A stretch of DNA of 64,000 bases from positions 82,868 through 146,867 of the forward strand of contig CAUPIJ010000001.1 of NCBI GenBank assembly GCA_963511305.1, given 5' to 3'. Positions within the stretch are counted from its first letter, which is position 1, and every line of letters begins with the position of its first letter. Below the pieces are notes generated by a model. The model was not told the DNA's origin and searched no databases. It saw only the letters and a list, made by a program, of their open reading frames with translations. Below are positions 52,901 to 61,623 of the stretch, piece after piece. Made by a program: the position numbers and the translations under genes. The DNA comes from Propionimicrobium sp963511305 (GTDB taxonomy: Bacteria > Actinomycetota > Actinomycetes > Propionibacteriales > Propionibacteriaceae).

Positions 52901-53581
52901 TCACAAGTTCCCGCCGGCGAACTTAACCTCTACCTCGTAGTCGGCCTTGTCCGTGCCCACGAGCACCGCCTTAACGTGGGATTTCAGCAGCCTCGTGGTG
53001 TGTTCCTCTGATTTCTGCAGCAGGCCTCCCTTGATCGCTTCGTCCCTGTTCTTATCAGTCTCGGCGCTGAGAAAATCTGTCACGTCGTCCACCGAGACCT
53101 GGTTTAGCGGGTTGAACGACTGGTCATAAATCTCGACACTGGCCGGGTCTATCGACTCGCCCAGAACGTCGGCCGCGGGGGCTTTGACCAGTACCTTCTT
53201 GGATCTCTCATCGATGTTTACTGATATTTCTTTGGTGTCCTTGATGCCAGCCTTTATTGTTCCCGAGTAGGTCACCAAAAAGGATTTTCCGGTCAGCGGA
53301 ATGTCGAGATCCCCGATCTTCTTGGCGTCGTCGAACTTACCGACGCCGGTGAAGCTGTACTCCTCGGTGGCAAGCTCAGCCACGTCATTGAACGAGTTTT
53401 TGATGACAGTCGAGTCGATTTTCGTCGCGGATCCGCCAAAAAGCCCTGGAATCAGCAACGCGCACAGAGCCCCAAGCAGGAATACCACTATGACGCGCAT
53501 TATCTGCGCCCGAGAAAATTTGGTCGGCCGACCAGCTAACCCTGCTTCATTTTTCTGGGATTCGATTGTGTTTTCTTCCAT
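52901..53581 (-). CDS. DUF4230-like membrane-anchored protein
   Basis: 226 residues. One membrane segment is near residues 28-48 (MRVIVVFLLGALCALLIPGLFGG). A soluble extracytoplasmic domain follows, beginning IKNSFNDVAELATEEYSFTGVGKF, which recalls DUF4230. The domain is rich in beta strands and ends with KADYEVEVKFAGGNL. No catalytic motif is visible and function is unknown. It lies alone between a terminator and the MobA-like gene. Confidence 0.75.
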   Translation of the reverse strand: MEENTIESQKNEAGLAGRPTKFSRAQIMRVIVVFLLGALCALLIPGLFGGSATKIDSTVIKNSFNDVAELATEEYSFTGVGKFDDAKKIGDLDIPLTGKSFLVTYSGTIKAGIKDTKEISVNIDERSKKVLVKAPAADVLGESIDPASVEIYDQSFNPLNQVSVDDVTDFLSAETDKNRDEAIKGGLLQKSEEHTTRLLKSHVKAVLVGTDKADYEVEVKFAGGNL

Positions 53582-53632
53582 GTCCCTGATTCCTCGGCTC
53601 CGAAGCTAAACAGTTGTTTAGTTGAAGATTAC

Positions 53633-54244
53633 CTAGCCGCGAACGATCTTCTCCATTAGGGCCGCATCCTGCGGAGTGTCGACGTCAATTAGCGCGGCGG
53701 TATCCGTTTGAACGCGCGATAGCGAGAGTTTCTCGAACTGCGAACGAATCGAGCCGTCGCGGTCAAAACTGAGCTTCCTGAGAGCGCCCAGCCGGTAGAC
53801 GCCGAAGGAATACTGTGGCCACCCTGTCTCGTCGACGGGAACCGCTCCATCGGTTCCTGCAGAATCATCACGGTCTAGAGCTTCGGTCAGCTGCGGCAGA
53901 ATACTCACGGATAATGGCGCATCGCACGTAGCCAGAGCAACCATGCTTTCGTCCGCTAGCTCAGCAAGTTCACTAACCCCCGCGCCTGTCCCGGCGAGCG
54001 GACCGCCGTGCGGCGGCTCCTCGAGAGTCAACCGAACCGCCCCTGGCACCGAGACATCATCCGGAGCGACTAAGACAATCTGCCCAGCAAAACCCGTCAG
54101 TCTAAGCTGCTCGAGAAGGTGATCAATCAGCCGTTTTCCGCCAACCAGGTAGTCCGGCTTGGAAACCCCTCCGAGCCGCGCTGCGGTTCCGCCGCCCAGG
54201 ATGATGATGGCGTCGATATCGGAGGCTGTTGAGCTATTGGCCAT
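53633..54244 (-). CDS. MobA-like nucleotidyltransferase
   Basis: 203 residues, GT-A-type nucleotidyltransferase fold. The nucleotide loop IIILGGGTAARLGGVSKPDYL lies near residues 13-33, and LATCDAPLS matches the metal-binding Asp of MobA-type enzymes. The closest named activity is addition of GMP to molybdopterin, but no other molybdopterin gene lies near, and MobA-like proteins also act on other substrates. It starts 136 bases from the 3' side of the plus-strand acetyltransferase promoter region. Confidence 0.8.
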   Translation of the reverse strand: MANSSTASDIDAIIILGGGTAARLGGVSKPDYLVGGKRLIDHLLEQLRLTGFAGQIVLVAPDDVSVPGAVRLTLEEPPHGGPLAGTGAGVSELAELADESMVALATCDAPLSVSILPQLTEALDRDDSAGTDGAVPVDETGWPQYSFGVYRLGALRKLSFDRDGSIRSQFEKLSLSRVQTDTAALIDVDTPQDAALMEKIVRG

Positions 54245-54416
54245 CTTGGTTCCTTAACGCTGGTTGCTTCTGCACGAAACTTATCACCAGGCAGGCTATG
54301 CGCCCGTGAGCGTTGGCCAAAAACCTTGACCAAGATCTCTCACACGAAGACTTTCAAGGTACTCGCGTTTTGGACTGACGTTGAGAAATTCTTGGCTCAA
54401 GCAGACAATTGTGGCT

Positions 54417-54938
54417 ATGAGGATTCGTGAAGCGCGAGCCTTTGACGCAACCGCTCTGGTTGACCTCGGCAGGACGACTTACACCGAAACGTTCGGCGAC
54501 GGCTATCCGCCAGAGGATCTGGCCTACTACCTCGATACCGCTTACAGCGAAGAGGATTTTGCGCGCCAGATTGCAGAGCCATCATCTGGCGTCTGGGTTC
54601 TTGAGGATGAGGAGCTTGGCGGATACATCACCTGCGGCGATTGCAAACTGCCAAGCGACTTGGTTCAGCCTGGAGATGGCGAAATAAAACGCATCTATGT
54701 TCTGCAGAAATATCAGCGCGGCGGCTGGGGATCTAAATTGCTTGAGACTGCTCTCGACTGGCTGGTCGAAACAGGCCGCCGCACGATCTACCTGGGCGTC
54801 TGGTCGCAAAATTACGCGGCCCAGCGCCTCTACGAACGATACGGTTTTAGCCACTGCGATGAATACGAATTCATAGTGGGCAAAACCCGAGACCGCGAAT
54901 TCATCTATCGAAGGCTGATCAACAGACAGGCTAATTGA
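54417..54938 (+). CDS. GNAT acetyltransferase, PaiA-like
   Basis: 173 residues. It starts MRIREARAFDATALVDLGRTTYTETFGDGYPPEDLAYYLD, and the TYTETFG..PEDL..YLD pattern is that of PaiA-type polyamine/aminoacyl acetyltransferases. The acetyl-CoA loop is LQKYQRGGWGSKLLE near residues 98-112, and NYAAQRLYERYGF lies near 136. The frame is open from a TTG at 54381; ATG 54417 is chosen by homology. No Shine-Dalgarno sequence is visible. The substrate is unknown. Confidence 0.8.
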   Translation: MRIREARAFDATALVDLGRTTYTETFGDGYPPEDLAYYLDTAYSEEDFARQIAEPSSGVWVLEDEELGGYITCGDCKLPSDLVQPGDGEIKRIYVLQKYQRGGWGSKLLETALDWLVETGRRTIYLGVWSQNYAAQRLYERYGFSHCDEYEFIVGKTRDREFIYRRLINRQAN

Positions 54939-54948
54939 TTCAGACTGC

Positions 54949-55638
54949 TCAGGATCTAACCTGCCGAAGATATCGATAGACGGAGGGCTCGGAAATCTCC
55001 AGCGCCTCTGCGAGATCTGCGACCGAAGATTTCAGTTGGAAGAAGCCGTCCCGATCCAGCATCTCGACCACCGCCAGCCTGTCATCGGTAGTGAAGTGCG
55101 AAACGTCCACGGGTCGAGTGTCGAGCGCCTTTCTGATTGCATCGCTCGTGATATCCGCGATGGACGTCGAAAGCATTTCAGGATTCTCGGCGGCCTCCAG
55201 CTTCGTCGGGCCGTCCTCGCCAGCAAAAAAGTTTTCGCCAATTTCTTTGGTCAGCTTCTCCAAAGATTTCAGCATCGACTGATCGGTATTAATGCACAGC
55301 ATCCCAACGATTCTTCCTTCGCGGCGAATGAAATACGTTACAGAACGAAGGTGCGAAGCGCTGGTGGAGCTAACTGCTGAATACCCCGTAATAAACTGCC
55401 GCTGGTCGCTCTCCCCTGCCCGCAATATGCGAAGCATCAGGTCGGTTGCCGGCAAACCGACCTTTCTTCCCGAAACATTTCCGTTTGCTATCGCGATAAC
55501 CGAGGCTTCCAGATCAGAAATATCGTGCAACACGACCTCGCTCAGTGGACCGAGAGCAGCGCCGAGAAATTCGACTAGCGGCTTGAACTTAGCAACGTAC
55601 TCGGAATCCGTTGCCCGCTGATCGACTTTTTTAACCAC
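54949..55638 (-). CDS. YheO/DauR-type transcription regulator
   Basis: 229 residues. The N-terminal two-thirds is a PAS-like YheO domain (EFLGAALGPLSEVVLHDISDLEASVIAIANG, GMLCINTD). The C-terminal 60 residues are a helix-turn-helix (VVEMLDRDGFFQLKSSVADLAEALEISEPSVYRYLRQ). Members such as DauR control D-amino-acid genes, and dsdA lies just upstream on the same strand, which suggests control of D-serine use. The start is GTG 55636-55638 with AGGGGG upstream; the open frame extends further to 55698. Confidence 0.88.
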   Translation of the reverse strand: MVKKVDQRATDSEYVAKFKPLVEFLGAALGPLSEVVLHDISDLEASVIAIANGNVSGRKVGLPATDLMLRILRAGESDQRQFITGYSAVSSTSASHLRSVTYFIRREGRIVGMLCINTDQSMLKSLEKLTKEIGENFFAGEDGPTKLEAAENPEMLSTSIADITSDAIRKALDTRPVDVSHFTTDDRLAVVEMLDRDGFFQLKSSVADLAEALEISEPSVYRYLRQVRS

Positions 55639-55682
55639 GATTCCCCCTACACCGATGCCTTGGTTAAATGCAGAACAGATCG

Positions 55683-55706
55683 GGTGTGCGGCATCCACCG
55701 CACACC
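55683..55706 (-). terminator. Hairpin between dsdA and its regulator gene
   Basis: GGTGTGCGG (55683-55691) pairs perfectly with CCGCACACC (55698-55706) around a six-base loop. It lacks a clear T-run, so it may be a weak terminator or a palindromic binding site for the adjacent regulator. Confidence 0.45.
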
Positions 55707-55728
55707 TGTGCTGTATCCAACGAACCTA

Positions 55729-57081
55729 TTAGGGCTCTGCCTGTCCCTTGGCGATATATGAGTCCATCTCGTCCTTTGGCACCATGTTTCCGCCGGTTAC
55801 CCACCCCAGGTGAATCGCATTGGCGAGTCGCTCATCGGTCAGACCTGTGCGTTCGCGATACTCGCGGGCAGAGTCGCCTATCAGATGCGCAGGGCCAGCA
55901 AAAGCGGTGGCTGAGGACGGTTCGATCCGCAGGTCTTCGCTATCTGCCATCAGCGCTACAAGTTTGTACATCTGCGGGTCTTCGACCGTGTAGTAGCCGT
56001 CGATCAGATACTGCATGTGGCGTCCTACGAAAGCAGATGGTCGTCCGCATGCCAGGCCGTCCGCAGCGGTGACATTGTCGATGCCGAAGTCCTGCACGCA
56101 GACGTTGTCGTGTTCGCCTGTCATCACACCGAGCATCATGGACGGGCAGTGCGTCGGCTCGGCGAAGATGCAGCGAACGTTATCTCCGAATACCGATTTG
56201 AGGCCGAAGGCGACGCCGCCAGCGCCGCCACCAACACCACAAGGCAGGTAGACGATCAGCGGGTGGTCCTCGTCGATGCGAATGTCGTAGGCCTTGAACT
56301 GGCCAGCTAGTCTAGCGCCGGAGACCGCGTAGCCGAGGAACAGCGACGTGGAGTTCTCGTCATCAACGAAATACATCGTCTCGTCAGATTCCGACTGCTT
56401 GCGGCCCTCAGCGACAGCCACCGAATAATCCGACTCGTATTCGACAACGGTAACACCGTGCGAGCGAAGCTTATCCTTCTTCCACTGACGAGCATCTGCG
56501 GACATGTGGACGAAAGCCTGGAAGCCCAGCTGTGCGCTCATAATGCCGATGGACAGACCTAGGTTGCCCGTCGAACCGACGGCCACCTTGTAATTGCCAA
56601 AGAGCTCCTTGGCTGCGGGCGTACCGAGCTTGCGGTAATCGTCCGCGAGAGTGATCAGGCCAGCCTCAAGTGCGATCTCCTCTGCGTGCTTCAACACCTC
56701 GTAAACGCCCCCGCGAGCCTTGATCGACCCGGAGATCGGCAAGTGGGAATCGAGCTTCGCCCACAGCTGGCCCTTGATCTCGATGCCATAGTCGGCTTCG
56801 ACCTTCTCCTTGAACTCAGGCACGCACGCCAACGGCGATTCGAGGATTCCACCTGTCCTACCGGCCTCGGGAAAAACCTGAGCCAGATAGGGCGCCCAAC
56901 GCTTCAGACGGTCGCGAGCGTCTTCAATATCCTCAGAAGTCAGCCCGACTTCCTTGAGGCCTTCTGCTGCGTTTTTGACGTTCGGGTTGAACCAGTCGGT
57001 TACTTCGTTTTCCATCAGGATTTCCAGCTTGGGGAACTCCTTCACCCAGTCAGAAATCTCTTTTCCTAGAACTTCAGCCAT
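55729..57081 (-). CDS. dsdA: D-serine ammonia-lyase
   Basis: PLP enzyme that turns D-serine into pyruvate and ammonia. 450 residues, normal for DsdA. The PLP Lys is in LPISGSIKARGGVYEV near residue 118. GSTGNLGLSIGIMSAQLG is the phosphate-cradle region, and YLPCGVGGGAGGVAFGLK and TGGNMVPKDE follow. The next gene upstream in transcription is a GntP-family permease that is missing its N-terminus, so D-serine uptake by that route is probably lost. An AGGAGA-type site precedes ATG 57081. Confidence 0.95.
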   Translation of the reverse strand: MAEVLGKEISDWVKEFPKLEILMENEVTDWFNPNVKNAAEGLKEVGLTSEDIEDARDRLKRWAPYLAQVFPEAGRTGGILESPLACVPEFKEKVEADYGIEIKGQLWAKLDSHLPISGSIKARGGVYEVLKHAEEIALEAGLITLADDYRKLGTPAAKELFGNYKVAVGSTGNLGLSIGIMSAQLGFQAFVHMSADARQWKKDKLRSHGVTVVEYESDYSVAVAEGRKQSESDETMYFVDDENSTSLFLGYAVSGARLAGQFKAYDIRIDEDHPLIVYLPCGVGGGAGGVAFGLKSVFGDNVRCIFAEPTHCPSMMLGVMTGEHDNVCVQDFGIDNVTAADGLACGRPSAFVGRHMQYLIDGYYTVEDPQMYKLVALMADSEDLRIEPSSATAFAGPAHLIGDSAREYRERTGLTDERLANAIHLGWVTGGNMVPKDEMDSYIAKGQAEP

Positions 57082-57107
57082 GATAGTTTCTCCTAAATTT
57101 CAATTAT

Positions 57108-58106
57108 TTAGACGAATATGTGCACTACGAGGACGCAGCCCAGGGCCACGACGGAGGCGATAGTTGTGCCGACGGTTAGCGTCTTAAGTGCTGTGCCGAC
57201 CTCGATTCCCATGTACTCCTTGTAGAGCCAGAATAGAGAATCAGTGACGTGGGTCAGGCCCATCGCGCCTGCACCGACGGCGAGCACCAGAATCGCCGGG
57301 TTCAGGTCTGGGTTAGCTGCGAGCATCGGCAACACGATGCCAGCGGCAGAAATCATCGCGACCGTGGCCGATCCGACGGCAAAGTGCAGAACTAGCGCAA
57401 TCAGCCAGGCGATAACAATCGGGCTTACCGGCAGGCCACCTAGAGCATCGGCCAGAGCGGGTGCAACACCTGACTTCATCAGCACAGCGTTGAAAGCGCC
57501 ACCAGCACCGATAATCAGCAGCACGCCGCCGATCGGGGCGAAACTTGAATCGGTGATCGATGAGAGCTTGTCCAACCGCACTCCCCGACGAAGGCCGAGA
57601 GACCAGTAGGCAAAGATTACAGACAGCAGCAGGGCAATAATCGGGTGACCGATGAGTTCGAAGACAAGGCGAGCTCCGCTTCCTTCGGTTAGCGCGCCTT
57701 CCGCTACGGTCTTAGCGATCATTAGCAGCAACGGCAGCAGAATCGTTAAGACGGTAATGCCGAAACCTGGCAGGCTCTTCTGATCAGCTACTAGCATTGA
57801 GGACTCGTCGTCGGCATCTGTAGCGGTTACCGCAGCTAGAGCTACCGATCCGTCGCCACCACCTACAAGGCTGGAAACGCCTTCCTTGACTACTTCGGCG
57901 TCCGCGAGTGAATCAGCGTGCACGTGAGCCATCCGCTTGTCAGCAAAGCGCATGAACAGCGGGCCGCCGATCAGTGAGGTTGGGATCGCGACCAGCAGAC
58001 CGAGCATGATGACCTCGCCGATGTCGGCACCCAGCGTATTCGAGATGGCGGTGGCAGCAGGGTGCGGTGGCAACAAGCAGTGGACGCACATTAGCGAGAC
58101 AATCAA
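57108..58106 (-). pseudogene. GntP/DsdX permease, N-terminally truncated
   Basis: The frame encodes 332 residues of a GntP-family permease, starting SLMCVHCLLPPHPAATAISN and continuing with LIGGPLFMRFADK, IIGAGGAFNAVLMKSG, HFAVGSATVAMISAAG and THVTDSLFWLYKEYM. DsdX is about 445 residues, and the equivalent of SLMCVHC lies near residue 150, so roughly 150 N-terminal residues are missing. Upstream the frame hits a TAG near 58123, and the DNA belongs instead to a lipoprotein gene read in another frame. A weak TTG at 58106 could start translation, but several membrane helices would be lacking. It probably arose by deletion; an assembly or sequencing error at the junction cannot be excluded. Confidence 0.8.
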
Positions 58107-58479
58107 CCAACGTCGCCCCTAGCTGTCTGCCGTCCTCGTTCCTACCAACTACTAGGCTTTCTCCTGGATCGACGATCGTATTTGAGGCAACGTCAAAGGA
58201 ATACACCTTCACCAGTTTGGTTTTAACATTTTGCCGGGTAGGCGCCATCACTAGCAGCTTGGGAGCTTCTTCCGAGCCGAAATAAACCAATTCATAGCTG
58301 ATTTTGCCCTTGTCTGGATCAATCTCGCCACCGAAATCTATCTGATCGGGCTTTTCCAGAATCTTCTTGTAGCCGTGATAAACCCGAGTCTGCACAGTCT
58401 CATTTCCCGAGCAACCAGCCATGCTTATCGATAGCAGTATTGCAGTTATAAACGCGATCAGCTTGATTCCACTTCGCAT
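57940..58479 (-). CDS. Lipoprotein with aberrant C-terminus fused to permease remnant
   Basis: ATG 58479 starts a classic lipoprotein signal (MRSGIKLIAFITAILLSISM, lipobox SMAGC). A domain of about 100 residues follows (VYHGYKKILEKPDQIDFGGE, KISYELVYFGSEEAPKLLVM) that I do not recognise. After GATLVDCLANV the frame continues through the gntP remnant out of frame, giving a low-complexity, Arg/His-rich tail of about 55 residues with no sense of its own. The natural C-terminus therefore appears lost in the same event that truncated the permease. It overlaps the remnant by about 170 bases. Confidence 0.6.
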   Translation of the reverse strand: MRSGIKLIAFITAILLSISMAGCSGNETVQTRVYHGYKKILEKPDQIDFGGEIDPDKGKISYELVYFGSEEAPKLLVMAPTRQNVKTKLVKVYSFDVASNTIVDPGESLVVGRNEDGRQLGATLVDCLANVRPLLVATAPCCHRHLEYAGCRHRRGHHARSAGRDPNLTDRRPAVHALC

Positions 58480-58747
58480 GACTAGAATTCCTCGCTCTTT
58501 CGTGGGTAAAGGAAAACGCACTTTTATATAGCAACAGAGTATAGTCACGCTCAGGCTCCCCCAACCCAAAAAATAAGCTGATAGCTCAACGACGTCTAGT
58601 CTCGTCCAAGAGCATTTCGAGTGGCGCCAAAGTCTCCTTGGCTGCCTCTGTCACGGCCCTCACTACGCTTGGGAATGCCTAGCTGATTGCCGGTAGGAGC
58701 CAGGTGGGCAAAATCGCGCAACACTCACGCCGTCTGCGTTTCTTAAC

Positions 58748-58759
58748 TAGTCTTTCGTT
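58748..58759 (+). promoter_or_regulatory. -10 box of a leaderless beta-glucosidase gene
   Basis: TAGTCT (58748-58753) ends six bases before the ATG at 58760, and there is no ribosome-binding site in between. The spacing fits transcription starting on the A of the ATG. Confidence 0.45.
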
Positions 58760-60889
58760 ATGAATACAAAACATCCTTGGTTCGACGCCACTAAATCACC
58801 GCGCGAACGGGCTGAGTTGCTGGTAGAAGCAATGACGCTAGAACAGAAGATCGCCCAACTTCATGGCGCGATGGAAACTATCAATATCTACGACTTGGCT
58901 AACCAGGGCGAGACGGCCGAAGAGATGGAGCAGCTTGCCGCCCAGATTCGGTTGGAGCGCCATGTCAAGGGCATTGAAGAGCTGGGTATCCCTCGGTTCC
59001 GCATCACCAACGGCCCTGTCGGCGTAGGCATGGGCGACGGCACCCCAAGCCCGCCCGCCACTGCCCTGCCGATGACCATCGGCGTGGCCGCGTCCTTCGA
59101 CCCTGAGCTTGCCTACAAGTACGGCGACGTGATCGGCGAGGAGACCGCAACTCTCGGCCAGCACGTGCTGGAGGGGCCGGCGGTTAACCTGCACCGCACC
59201 AGCATCGCGGGCCGCAACTTCGAGTACTTCTCCGAAGACCCCTACCTGTCAGGTGTGATGGGCATTGAGGTAACGAAGGCCATCCAGAGCCACGACATCA
59301 TCGCGATGGTTAAGCACTACGTGCTCAACGACCAGGAGGACGAGCGTTTCCGCCACAACATTGAGGTTGACGAAAACGTATTCCGCGAGCTCTACCTGCT
59401 GCCGTTCGAGATGGTGATTAAGGACAGCAAGGTCGCCTCCGTCATGAGCGCCTACAACCGCATCCGCGGCGTCTACGCCACCGAGTACTATTACTCGCTG
59501 ACCACGATTTTGCGTGATGAGTGGGGCTTCGACGGCTACGTCCAGTCCGACTTCTGGTCGACCCGCTCTGCGGCACCCTCGCTTAATGCCGGCCTCGACC
59601 ACGAAATGCCGGACGCCAAGTGGCTGAACGAAGAGAACATCAAGGCCGCGCTGCAGGACACCTCTCTTGAAGAGAAGACCATCGACCGCGCGCTGATCCG
59701 CCGCTACACGCAGATGTTCCGTTTCAACCAGTTCGAGAAGCCGTACAACCCAGGCGAGATCGATGCCAAGAAGAACGGCCAGATCTCCCGCGAGCTCGGC
59801 ACCCAGATGGCCGTGCTGCTGCGCAACGACGACGGCCTGCTTCCGGTTACCGAGCCGAAGGGCACCATCGCAATCATCGGTCAGCAGACGTTCGCAGGGC
59901 AGGCTTGCCAGGGCGGCGGCGGTTCGTCCAAGGTCGACCCGCTGTACACCGTCGACCCGGCTCCGGGCATGGAGGACGTGCTCAAGGAGATAGGCTCGGA
60001 AGCCAAGGTCAACCTGGTTGTCGTTGCCAACGACCTGTCCAACCTGGACGAGGCCAAGGCGGCCGCCAAGGAAGCCGATCTGGTTGTTCTGATGGCTGGC
60101 CTGGTGGCCACCGAGGGCGCCGACATGAAGAACGCCAACATGTTCAACGACCAGAACAAGATGCTCGACGAGCTGCTTGGCCTCAACGACAAGACCGTCG
60201 TTGTGATGAAGGACTCCGCTCCCGTGCTCATGCCTTGGCAGGACAAGGCCCCGACCATCCTTGAGGTTTGGAACCAGGGCACCGAGGACGGCCACGTCGT
60301 CGCCGATCTTCTCTTCGGCCGCATCAACCCGTCCGGCAAGGTTCCGACCACCTACCCGGCTCGCGAAGAGGACACCATCTACTACAACCATCCGGAGCGC
60401 CACCCAGGCGTGGAAGAGGATGCCGGCTACCCGGTCATTCGCTACTCCGAGGGTTTGAATATGGGCTACCGCTGGTGGCAGTCGCAGGGCATCAAGCCGC
60501 TGTTCGCTTTCGGACACGGCCTGTCCTACACCACCTTCGAGCTCAGCGATGTCGCGGTAGACACGAAGAAGCTCACCGACGCCCCCGTCACCGTAACCGC
60601 CAAGGTGACCAACACCGGCGATCGCGCTGGCGCTGAGGTCGTCCAGGTCTACCTGGGCATCCCCGAGGACGGCCAGCCGCCGAAGCGTCTGGTTGGTTTC
60701 GCCAAGGTTCAGCTCGAGCCCGGCGAGAGCAAGACCGCGACCATCGTCATCGACCCGGCCGCCACCAACCACCCGTTCGGTGTCTGGTGCAAGGCTGCGG
60801 AAGATTTCGTTATCCGCGATGGCGAATACAAGGTTTACGTGGGCACCTCCAGCGAGGACACCCCGTTCACCGAAACCATCACGCGCTAA
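58760..60889 (+). CDS. Glycoside hydrolase family 3 beta-glucosidase
   Basis: Cleaves terminal beta-linked sugars. 709 residues with no signal peptide, so probably cytoplasmic. The N-terminal GH3 domain has RFRITNGPVGVGMGDG, KHYVLNDQE and the nucleophile Asp264 in YVQSDFWST. A middle alpha/beta sandwich domain (AVLLRNDDGLLPV, FGRINPSGKVPTTYPARE) and a C-terminal fibronectin-III-like domain (VVQVYLGIPEDGQPPKRLVGF) follow. No transporter is adjacent, so the substrate is unclear. It ends in a strong terminator. Confidence 0.92.
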   Translation: MNTKHPWFDATKSPRERAELLVEAMTLEQKIAQLHGAMETINIYDLANQGETAEEMEQLAAQIRLERHVKGIEELGIPRFRITNGPVGVGMGDGTPSPPATALPMTIGVAASFDPELAYKYGDVIGEETATLGQHVLEGPAVNLHRTSIAGRNFEYFSEDPYLSGVMGIEVTKAIQSHDIIAMVKHYVLNDQEDERFRHNIEVDENVFRELYLLPFEMVIKDSKVASVMSAYNRIRGVYATEYYYSLTTILRDEWGFDGYVQSDFWSTRSAAPSLNAGLDHEMPDAKWLNEENIKAALQDTSLEEKTIDRALIRRYTQMFRFNQFEKPYNPGEIDAKKNGQISRELGTQMAVLLRNDDGLLPVTEPKGTIAIIGQQTFAGQACQGGGGSSKVDPLYTVDPAPGMEDVLKEIGSEAKVNLVVVANDLSNLDEAKAAAKEADLVVLMAGLVATEGADMKNANMFNDQNKMLDELLGLNDKTVVVMKDSAPVLMPWQDKAPTILEVWNQGTEDGHVVADLLFGRINPSGKVPTTYPAREEDTIYYNHPERHPGVEEDAGYPVIRYSEGLNMGYRWWQSQGIKPLFAFGHGLSYTTFELSDVAVDTKKLTDAPVTVTAKVTNTGDRAGAEVVQVYLGIPEDGQPPKRLVGFAKVQLEPGESKTATIVIDPAATNHPFGVWCKAAEDFVIRDGEYKVYVGTSSEDTPFTETITR

Positions 60890-60902
60890 GCTCGCGTTAA
60901 TC

Positions 60903-60936
60903 GGAGGAGCACCTTTATGGGTGCTCCTCCTTTTAT
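60903..60936 (+). terminator. Terminator after beta-glucosidase
   Basis: Perfect 11-bp stem GGAGGAGCACC (60903-60913) with GGTGCTCCTCC (60920-60930), six-base loop, TTTTATG tail. Confidence 0.9.
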
Positions 60937-60980
60937 GTTTCCGGGAGATCCGTTTCCCTTTTAATAACAACGCGGTTGTC

Positions 60981-60993
60981 TAGAATGACTGTT
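60981..60993 (+). promoter_or_regulatory. -10 box of a leaderless pncA
   Basis: TAGAAT (60981-60986) is a near-consensus -10 box that ends seven bases before the ATG at 60994. No Shine-Dalgarno sequence lies between them. The -35 region is poor. Confidence 0.5.
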
Positions 60994-61581
60994 ATGACTA
61001 CCTCTCGTGATTCTTCGGTTTTGGTCTTGGTTGATCTGCAGAACGATTTTCTTCCCGGTGGATCGCTCGGCACTAAGATGGGCAATGTTGCTGCCGCCGC
61101 CGTCGCGGACTATGTGCGCGAGCATGGCAATGACTACGCCTACATCGTGGCCACCAAAGACTGGCACATCGACCCGGGCACGCACTTCTCGGACAACCCG
61201 GATTTTGTGGACTCCTGGCCCCCGCACTGCGTGAAGGGCACCACGGGCGCTGACTTTGGCCCCCAGATCGACGCATCTGCGGTTGACGAGGTCTTTTACA
61301 AGGGCGAATACGAGGCCGCCTACTCTGGCTTCGAGGGCCACGCATCTTCGGGCGAAACGATGTCAGCATGGCTTAAGGATCGCAACATCACCCACCTGGA
61401 CGTGGTGGGCATCGCCACGGATCACTGTGTGCGAGCAACCGCCCTGGATGCCCTTGACGACGACTTCACCGTGACGGTATTCGCGGACAAGACCGCCCCG
61501 GTCTCCCAAGAACGCGCGGCAGAATCGCTGAAGGAAATCGAAGCCGCGGGCGGAAGGGTGCTAGGAAAAGTCCCGGCTTAA
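60994..61581 (+). CDS. pncA: Nicotinamidase
   Basis: Hydrolyses nicotinamide to nicotinate for NAD salvage. 195 residues. The catalytic triad is visible: Asp14 in LVDLQNDF, Lys103 in YKGEYEAAYSGF and Cys145 in ATDHCVRATA. Metal ligands Asp56, His58 and His64 lie in TKDWHIDPGTHF. Starts at 60976 (TTG) and 60985 (ATG) are possible, but ATG 60994 fits both the -10 box spacing and the usual family start. Confidence 0.93.
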   Translation: MTTSRDSSVLVLVDLQNDFLPGGSLGTKMGNVAAAAVADYVREHGNDYAYIVATKDWHIDPGTHFSDNPDFVDSWPPHCVKGTTGADFGPQIDASAVDEVFYKGEYEAAYSGFEGHASSGETMSAWLKDRNITHLDVVGIATDHCVRATALDALDDDFTVTVFADKTAPVSQERAAESLKEIEAAGGRVLGKVPA

Positions 61582-61623
61582 AGGCCTGCCACGACACCAC
61601 GCTGCGTAGGCCACTACTCTGCC

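Noticed and set aside
59249..60970. Minus-strand open frame of 573 codons opposite the beta-glucosidase gene
   Set aside because: It is the mirror of a strongly codon-biased GH3 gene; it has no recognisable domain and the plus-strand frame has all catalytic motifs.
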